This document shows, one piece after another, positions 30,736 to 36,140 of a stretch of 36,140 nucleotides of DNA. This DNA is from Acanthamoeba castellanii str. Neff (Eukaryota > Discosea > Longamoebia > Acanthamoebidae). Each line of letters starts with the position of its first letter. Position 1 is the first letter of the stretch. The DNA lies in the NCBI RefSeq assembly GCF_000313135.1, contig NW_004457270.1, positions 128,304-164,443 of the forward strand, written 5' to 3'. A model generated the notes under the pieces. It saw nothing but the letters and a program-made list of their open reading frames with translations, did not search any database and had not been told where the DNA came from. The translations under genes were made by a program, and so were the position numbers.

Positions 30736-31102
30736 CTTCACCTCAGGCAACAGAGCAGTTATGAGCCATCAAGTTTTCCTTTCCTTCCCCTGATCCTAGA
30801 TTTTGACATACACTTGTCTGCTTGTTCATCTGCCCTTTTTCCCTTGCAACAGTTTGTTGCACAAGCCGCCCCTCCATTTATGGTCCTTTCTCTTCAGAAA
30901 CCAACTGGCGCACAGCCATTCAGGTGTGAGGATTTATTAGCACTTAGAAAAAAGCCACTTAGAGAGCCCAATCAAAACACAACAAACCTCACAACAGGAT
31001 TGGGTGGAAGTAAACGGAAATGAGGTATCAACAGCAGGTAATTGGCTGCAAGGCCACGACAGGGCCAGGATGGCCTGGTTGACTGTCAGTTGTAGTTGTG
31101 CT

Positions 31103-32049
31103 CTAGTAGTCATCATGGTCCTTCTTGTGGCTGTTGCACTTGCGCTTGCACTGACAGTGGCACAGGCACTTCTTGCTGTACTCATGGTACATGCTGTTCT
31201 CAACTGGGTAGCAGGCTTGTTGTTGGCATAGTAGACGCCACATCACTTGCACTTGACTGGGTAGCAGCTGTGGGCGTCACGGTAGTACCACTGGTGGCTG
31301 ATCTTGTGTGGGCAGCATCTGTTGTTGTTGCTCCACTGGCTGCTGTGGCACTGCTTCTTTTTGTCATCATACTTATCACTAGTGGTGTAGTAGTGCTTCT
31401 TCATTGAGGTGGTCTCCTTGGGGCACTCCTCAGTGGTTGAGGTAGTGTGGTGCTTCTTGGTTGAGGTGGTCTCCTTCCTGGTTGAGGTGGTCTCCCTCCT
31501 GGTGGTAGTGGTCTCCTTGGGCGTGGTGGTCTGCTTCTTTGTGGTAGTGGTCTCCTTGGGGCACTCCTTGGTGGTTGATGTGGTGTGGTGGTGCTTCCTG
31601 GTGGTTGACCTCTTGTGGCAGTTGTCATCGTGCTCTGGACAGATGCAGTACTTGTGGCACTTGCCCTCATCATCACAGTCCTCACCATCCTTGGTGTAGT
31701 TGCCCTTCTCATCTGGGTAGTACCTGTCATGAGCAAATGATCAGCAGGTACCTATGCTGGTGTTGGTGATGTATGTGTGCATGTGTGTGTACCTGTGGCC
31801 ATCAGCGTAGTAGACACTGCAGCTGAAGTCCTTGGGGTAGCACTTGTTGCTGTCAAAGTAGTAGGCCTTGCCGTGGATGATCTTTGGGCAGCAGCCCTTG
31901 CCATCTGGCCAGTAGCTGCCCTTGCACAGCCCCTTGTTGTCACAGTGCTTGTCATCATACTTGTCATCATAGTTGCCGTTGGCCATGGCTGCAATGGTGA
32001 AAACAGTGAGGCTGAGAGCCACAATGCAGAGCAGCTTGGTTGATGTCAT
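31103..32049 (-). pseudogene. Leo-like cyst-wall lectin with Thr/Lys/His-rich spacer, second module broken
   Basis: Exon 1 (32049-31793) starts with a signal peptide (MTSTKLLCIVALSLTVFTIA) and a Cys-rich module (HCDNKGLCKG, GKGCCPKI, NKCYPKDFSC). Exon 2 starts at 31723, after a GTACAC-GACAG intron, and completes the module (EDCDDEGKCHKYCICPE). It continues into a spacer of Thr, Lys and His (TTRKHHHTTSTTKECPKE), then a second related module (QCHSSQ, RCCPHKI, SCYPVKCK). An in-frame TGA at 31245-31243 stops it at 245 residues. Related sequence continues past it with a frame shift (CYPVENSMYHEYSKKC) to a TAG at 31105-31103. Two Cys modules joined by a TKH-rich spacer is the layout of Acanthamoeba Leo lectins, which bind cellulose in the cyst wall (from memory). 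The first part may still be expressed. Confidence 0.65.
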
Positions 32050-32573
32050 CCTTCCCTGCACTGCACAGTTGCTGGAGGCGAGGGTGGACAGCCTTTTTGT
32101 GGTACTTGCTGGCCAATCAGACAGCGCCTGATTGAGTGCTTTGCTAGAGCTCAGAGTCAGCCAATCCTTGGCCACTGTGAGTGGGAACATAAAGCCTGTG
32201 ACCTGTGTGTTTAGGGATGTGCTGTGTGATAACTGTAGGGGTGATGATAGCTGCCCAGGCTAAAGGCCATTGGGCATGAGTCACCCACCCACCCTGGTTG
32301 GCACTAGTGTGGGGTCATGAAGAGTTTGAGTTGGAACCCACTCTTTCACATCCTTGTGTTGAGCCTTCCCATGCTTTGGAACAGGGGACAAAAGCAAAAC
32401 GTGGAAAAGAACGCACTTTGTTTGGCAAACTCAAACTTGTTTCGGAAATAGGGAGTTTTTCGTTTGGGAAACAGTCCTGAAAAAGTTTCGGGAACTGAGA
32501 AAACCTGAATTGGCTTCTTCCGCTTTCGCTTCGCGCACCACATACCTATCATTCCCCGTTTCCTTAGTAATCT

Positions 32574-32623
32574 GGTGAAGTGAAATTTCAGGTATGAACG
32601 TAGGGTGAAGTGAAATTTCAGGT
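32574..32623. repeat. 20-bp direct repeat, two copies, 30-bp period
   Basis: GGTGAAGTGAAATTTCAGGT occurs at 32574-32593 and 32604-32623. It contains the perfect palindrome TGAAATTTCA. It lies between the divergent lectin and orphan genes. Confidence 0.75.
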
Positions 32624-32676
32624 TGCAGTGGTTACCTTAGTGACAGATCCCCTTTTGCCATTCGGGGGGGGGCACT

Positions 32677-33047
32677 AGTGCAAACACAAACTCAACCAAT
32701 ACTCTTGTGAGACACAACCCTTCTCACACTTGGCACGCATCTGTGTGATGTCAAGACTTCATTCCTTGAGACTGGTGTCAACAAAGGCTGCAGCCCCAAA
32801 AAAATGCAAGTGTGACTTGTAATTCATTTACTTCTCAGGGATGCCAATACAACATTCCTTTGTGAAATAGTGTTGTTACCTTAACGACAGAACCTGTAGT
32901 ACCCTAACGATGGAACCTGTATGGTGTGTCCCCTAACAACAGAACCCATAGTGCCCTAACAACAGAACCTGTAGTGGCATCCCCTATAGCCTTTTGGGGG
33001 GGTTGCAAGTGCAAACACAAACTCAACCAATACTCTTGTGAGACACA
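32677..33047. repeat. 40-bp direct repeat flanking a block of CTAACRACAGAACC repeats
   Basis: Identical 40-bp copies (AGTGCAAACACAAACTCAAC onward) lie at 32677-32716 and 33008-33047, each a few bases after a poly-G run. Between them, at about 32,877-32,985, are four diverged tandem units of the type CTAACAACAGAACCTGTAGT. Related single copies occur near 32,634 and 33,533. Confidence 0.75.
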
Positions 33048-33166
33048 TATACACAGCCAATGGGGGGGGGGCACACCTGACTAACCAATGAAATGTGTGT
33101 ATTTTAATATAAATAAACTGGTGCATGAGCACATAGGCCACAACAGCCACCACCCTCCACAACCAC

Positions 33167-33937
33167 ATGGAGGACAACATCAACCACCACCAAGATGAGG
33201 AGGAGGAGGAGGAGGAGGAGATTGAGATCTACCACCCACCCAAGTCACCAGTGATCACTAATGTGACACTGTTTGATAAGGGCTACCTTATGGAGAGATA
33301 AACAAGCTACTTGTACTCCAACAAGTATACCCCTGGTGCTCCCATGTCACCTTCCTTCATGGACACATGGCCAGCCTGGTGTGTGTTTACCACCTGTGCT
33401 TCAGACCTCAACCAGGGGTATGCTGTCCATGATCTGCAAGCCCAACATGGCAGGAAAAAGTACAGGTTTTACTTTTATTTTTATTTTCAATGGTTGTTTT
33501 CTTTTTGTGTTTCTCTCCCCTTGGCCTTGTGTTGTTACCCTGACAACAGAACCTGTATAGGCACTCTTGCTTTTATTCCTATTGTGTGGCAGTCATGCTG
33601 GCATGCGTAGCAAGGCCCACCTGTTCTTTGTGTACTTCTTTGAGCGTAGGTGCTTACACTCTATCACGCCAACACAGGCCCCACCAAAGATGGCGCCACA
33701 GTGGCCTGATAGGAGCCAATTTTTTGCAGTTGGAGGAGAGGCAAACAACACAACACACTCCACCACCCAGAGAGGCCAATTGGCTCACAATGGTGTGCCA
33801 GAGCATTGTGAGCACACTTTTGTGTCAGCCCCATAGATAGATGTTGGAACCAAACCAAACCTCTGGCATTCCTCTGCACACCATTGTACACACACTCCTG
33901 AGTGCACTCTCCCCAAGTGCATTAACCATCCATCCAG
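33167..33937 (+). pseudogene. Orphan acidic-N-terminus gene with two premature stops
   Basis: The ATG at 33167 opens MEDNINHHQDEEEEEEEEI, then YHPPKSPVITNVTLFDKGYL, an in-frame TAA at 33299-33301, and continues in frame (YSNKYTPGAPMSPSFMDTW) to a donor at 33466. Exon 2 (33593-33649) reads HAGMRSKAHLFFVYFFER. Exon 3 from 33678 joins in phase and reads GANFLQLEERQTTQHTP and WLTMVCQSIVSTLLCQP. It has a TAG at 33838-33840, then continues in frame (MLEPNQTSGIPLHTIVHTL) to a GTAGAA donor at about 33,938. Both stops are single C-to-T changes from Gln codons. Downstream fragments to about 34,230 (GNKRMLLVSLQQT) are also stop-ridden. The family is not recognised. Confidence 0.45.
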
Positions 33938-34230
33938 GTAGAATACCCCTGACACCAACACTGACTATGACAAGCCCATGATGATGACGCCCTCCCAGGC
34001 CAGCCCCACCATGACGACCAGCACCAGCAGTGGCTTGCCAATGACCTGGCCACTAACCTCCTTGGATGGGAAACACTGTTGACACTTGGTCAGAAAGGGC
34101 AACAAGAGGATGCTTCTTGTCAGTCTCCAACAGACCTGATGGTACAAGAACAACAAGTTGTCCAAGTGGTACTCTCCTGAGCCAACAGTTCCTTCCCTGT
34201 GGATTCCTCCAAGATGGTGATGATCAGCAG

Positions 34231-34696
34231 GAGCAGATTGGCTGCTGATAAGAAAAAGAACAAACAACACTTGAGTGTTTAGGCCTGTTGTTTGTTCTGT
34301 GGTCACCAAAAAGGAAAATGGTATTAAATCTGATTTTTTGAGGTCAGAAATTATTGGCTCCATATATCAACATCCCAACCCCAAACACATGTGAAGGGGC
34401 TGTTCTTTCATTGACATGTCAGCAATTCGACCTCCCAACGAGAAAAGTAATTTATTATTAATTTATTATTATTTCTAACCAAAATGACGATGTGTGGTTG
34501 TTGCACCAACGAAAATGGCGTGAAAAAACAGGTCACAGGATATCTGTGAAAAGTCGAAAAGAAAAGAAAAGAAAAATTTCATATTCACGGCCTATAAGAA
34601 ATCGTACAGGAGATGCCTGTTAGCCAATGGGGCGCCGTTGCTGCTGCCCAGAAAAAAGAAGGTTCTGCGTGTCGCCACTTTGTACTTTCGCACAAC
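34231..34696. other. Right boundary of the island and upstream region of the coiled-coil gene
   Basis: CG dinucleotides return from about 34,427. The stretch includes AT-rich sequence (TTATTATTAATTTATTATTATT) and an AAAAGAAAAGAAAAG tract before the start of the coiled-coil gene. An in-frame ATG at 34613 would extend that gene by 28 residues of unlikely composition. No other gene is seen. Confidence 0.4.
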
Positions 34697-35549
34697 ATGT
34701 CTGACCTGCCTCCGCCCCTACCCACCCCGTCCACCGACGACGCATCGTCGATTACCTCTGCCCCCGTTCAACCTACCCTTCCTGGACAAACGATCTGGGG
34801 CATGACTATCGATGTGAGCGGCCTTCAGAATAGAATCTTTCAGCTAGAACGAGAGCTCCAGTTCGAGAAGAGGGAGAAGGAGAGCATGCGGGCCAAGTAC
34901 GTGCTCGATCTCGAAGAGCGAGAAAAGAAGCACCGAAAGAAGATCAAGGAAATGGAGGGGGAGGTAGAGATGCTGAAGAAACAGCTCGCCGACAGCAACA
35001 GGGCGATAAGCGAGCTGCGATCAGAGATGCACAAAGAGATTGCAATCAACAAGCGCCAACGCGCACGTCTTCTCTGCGGATCAGTAGCGTATGTCTATAT
35101 CGAGAGCGCGGGTACGTTCCTGCTTTTACCTTCTTCATTGGCCATTGCCTGACGTTAGCTTTTTTCATTATGCAGTTGAATTCGTCTTCCGAAATCGGTC
35201 GCGTCCACAGATTCGTCGCTTGAAGCGCGAATTGTCCACGATCGAGGATATCCAGGAAGAGCTGAAGGAAGATGTCGAAACGGCGCAATGGACGGAGTTC
35301 GCGACCAAGTTCTACGCTGACGACTACGACAACGTTCTGCAGAAGCTAGCTAAGGACCGGGTCAACATCGCACACCCAACGACTGAGGACGACGACAGCG
35401 ACGGTGTTCCTCCCGAGAGGATGCAGGAGATCATCCACGAGGTGTACAACCAAAAGGCAAACCGTTCCCTGCGTGTCACGGCGGTGAGGTTGGTTGACTC
35501 TCTCGATTCTCTTCGTCGTGCTCTCGGCAAGTCGGATTTGTTGGGGTGA
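34697..35549 (+). CDS. Coiled-coil protein of unknown function
   Basis: Two exons, 34697-35111 and 35176-35549, joined by a GTACGT-TGCAG intron in phase 1, give 262 residues. The N-terminus is Pro/Ser/Thr-rich (MSDLPPPLPTPSTDDASS). Residues of about 60-145 form a long charged coiled coil (NRIFQLERELQFEKREKE, KKIKEMEGEVEMLKKQLA). A short hydrophobic stretch, VAYVYIESAVEFVF, spans the splice. A second helical region (RRLKRELSTIEDIQEELKED) and a C-terminal helical part follow. No known domain is recognised; a cytoskeletal or scaffold role is possible. The stop is followed at once, in the same frame, by a ubiquitin C-terminal fragment. The original 3' end of this gene may therefore have been replaced or extended. 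Confidence 0.65.
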
Positions 35550-35552
35550 GCC

Positions 35553-35624
35553 ACCCTGGCCGACTACAACATCCAGAAGGAGTCCACCCTCCACCTCGTT
35601 CTTCGTCTGCGCGGTGGCAACTAA
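35553..35624 (+). pseudogene. C-terminal 22 residues of ubiquitin plus Asn and stop
   Basis: The frame reads TLADYNIQKESTLHLVLRLR then GGN and TAA at 35622-35624. The first 22 residues are identical to the end of canonical ubiquitin, and a single extra residue before the stop is the normal ending of polyubiquitin genes. The preceding 54 residues of ubiquitin are absent. Instead, the fragment follows the TGA of the coiled-coil gene by three nucleotides, in the same frame. There is no convincing splice acceptor in front of it. It is a truncated 3' end of a polyubiquitin gene, joined here by rearrangement or by misassembly. Confidence 0.85.
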
Positions 35625-36140
35625 GCGTGTTTCCTCCACCACTTCTTCCTGCAAATACAACAACACAACTGTTCATAACCACCTCTCGAGAGTTCGTCCC
35701 TTCGTGTGAAGGCAATGTCCCTTTTCTTGCTTGCACCTTTGCCTGTGGTTCCCGTCGCCCACACCACCGCGCACTGTTCTTGCACGCGCGTGTCGTGTCG
35801 TGTCGTTGGTCGTGCGGGATAGGGCAGCGCGTGCTGGGGGCGGCTACGCAGGCGAGAAGGTGCCTCCCATCCCGCAGGAGGTGCGCCAGAGCAAGATCAA
35901 CGACCTCGACCGGAGTACTCCTCCACCGCACACGCCACACACCACGACACGCGCACACCGCACGCGCTGATCGCGGGAGTACAGATGGCAGGGCGCCACC
36001 CACCGCAGGGGTGAGTCTTGATGGTCATGCACGGTGTGTGAGGTGGGTGTGTGCGGTGCGTGTGCGGCAGGCGTGAGCGGTGGGCGTGTGTTACCGAGGG
36101 AGAGGTAGTTGTTCATGCAGTGCTCCTGGGTGCCCGTGTG
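35625..36140. other. Edge region with unresolved exon-like segments
   Basis: A plus-strand segment at about 35,851-35,918 (GEKVPPIPQEVRQSKIND), after GCTACGCAG, has exon-like codon use and could be an internal exon. At the far end, the minus strand reads TGTQEHCMNNYLSLG up to a GTAACA donor near 36,092, possibly the first visible exon of a gene entering from the right. Strand and continuity cannot be settled within the window. Confidence 0.3.

Larger units (their letters stand above)
28183..31023 (+). pseudogene. Large decayed orphan gene with many exons
   Basis: Several exons read well: about 28,183-28,396 (ending CSKISASLTG), 28,506-28,653 (GGALFETWFFLAGKKS), 28,719-28,852 (HHTLTLDACGLSRNGKDYL), a piece near 28,900 (WWIDNYNKGFQKALTK), one near 29,370 (CGVVDINIFYRFYL) and a long one from about 29,486 to 29,950 (YARSCLLYLHLLNHWKDN). 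The last piece ends GLGGSKRK and TGA at 31,021-31,023. The first three join in phase, giving LTGVRGG and EHWAAWA at the junctions. Later joins need frame shifts, and a TAG interrupts the piece before 29,360. The general look recalls DUF6589-type proteins linked to fungal transposons, but I cannot verify this. The 3' part contains the tandem exon-intron array. Confidence 0.45.
32050..33166. other. Repeat-rich intergenic region
   Basis: This 1.1-kb stretch lies upstream of the lectin gene and of the next plus-strand gene. It contains the direct repeats listed separately, poly-G runs at 32,664-32,672 and 33,062-33,071, and a CG-containing AT-rich segment at about 32,385-32,570. Short frames here lack protein-like composition. 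No gene is supported. Confidence 0.45.
24850..34420. mobile_element. CpG-poor island of decayed genes and repeats, probable silenced insertion
   Basis: Composition changes abruptly at both ends. In 25,141-25,320 I count one CG in 180 nt, while in 22,141-22,260 I count thirteen in 120 nt. TG and CA are correspondingly common. The block contains five decayed intron-bearing genes, palindromic and tandem repeats, and few intact long frames. A short stretch at about 32,385-32,570 regains CG dinucleotides, so the island may be composite. The type label is an inference: no terminal repeats or target-site duplication could be recognised, and one gene in it resembles a host cyst-wall lectin. A methylated, decaying host domain is the main alternative. 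Confidence 0.45.

Noticed and set aside
32677..33047. LTR-type element bounded by the 40-bp repeats
   Set aside because: The copies are too short, only 331 bp apart, and enclose only small tandem repeats, with no open frame or primer-binding site.
35844..36116. Minus-strand frame at the right edge as a full small gene
   Set aside because: A GTAACA donor interrupts it after YLSLG, and the plus strand has an equally exon-like segment. The edge cannot be resolved.
1..36140. tRNA, rRNA or bacterial contamination
   Set aside because: I found no tRNA arms or rRNA-like segments. Consistent GT-AG introns in nearly every gene, including those of bacterial type, exclude a bacterial contig.

Overview
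The window is nuclear DNA of a free-living amoeba, most likely Acanthamoeba or a close relative. The outer parts are GC- and CpG-rich and tightly packed with genes on both strands. Exons have strongly GC-ending codons and are interrupted by short GT-AG introns, mostly 50-110 nt. A Thr/Lys/His-rich Cys-module lectin resembling the Acanthamoeba cyst-wall Leo family supports this placement. I saw no tRNA, rRNA, CRISPR or bacterial operon signals. Gene models were spliced by hand. Most close with consistent reading phase; several carry single-base frame breaks, some in G runs, which may be assembly errors.

Left part (1-24.45 kb), in order: a partial low-complexity gene (-); a leucine-rich-repeat protein with an LRRC58-like Cys tail (-), sharing a 76-bp divergent promoter with a MEST-type alpha/beta hydrolase (+); a frame-broken secreted protein (+); a PHOSPHO/pyridoxal-phosphatase-like HAD phosphatase (-); a long Ser-rich low-complexity protein (-); an NBR1-type autophagy receptor with PB1, ZZ, FW, LIR-like and UBA elements (+); a gamma-glutamylcyclotransferase-like protein of actinobacterial type (-); a small membrane protein (-); a double RanBP2-zinc-finger protein (-); a protein with three copies of a 52-residue repeat (-); a doubtful secreted protein (+); a DUF2804 protein (+); and a type I membrane protein (-).

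Middle part (about 24.85-34.42 kb) is a sharply different island: lower GC, very few CG dinucleotides, many TG/CA, and decayed intron-containing genes. These are a ParB-like plus DNA-methyltransferase plus zinc-finger gene (-), a small orphan gene (-), a large orphan multi-exon gene (+), a Leo-like cyst-wall lectin gene broken in its second module (-) and another orphan gene (+). Their premature stops are all explainable as C-to-T changes. Introns and spacers of the first three carry a 16-bp palindrome, TGTATTC-NN-GAATACA, at least 14 times, including two copies in which both arms changed together. One stretch is a tandem array of about 117-bp units, each holding a mini-exon and an intron. The pattern fits a methylated, silenced and decaying insertion or repeat-rich domain.

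Right part (34.6-36.14 kb) returns to CpG-rich DNA: a coiled-coil protein (+) immediately followed, in frame after its stop, by the last 22 residues of ubiquitin, then unresolved exons at the window edge.
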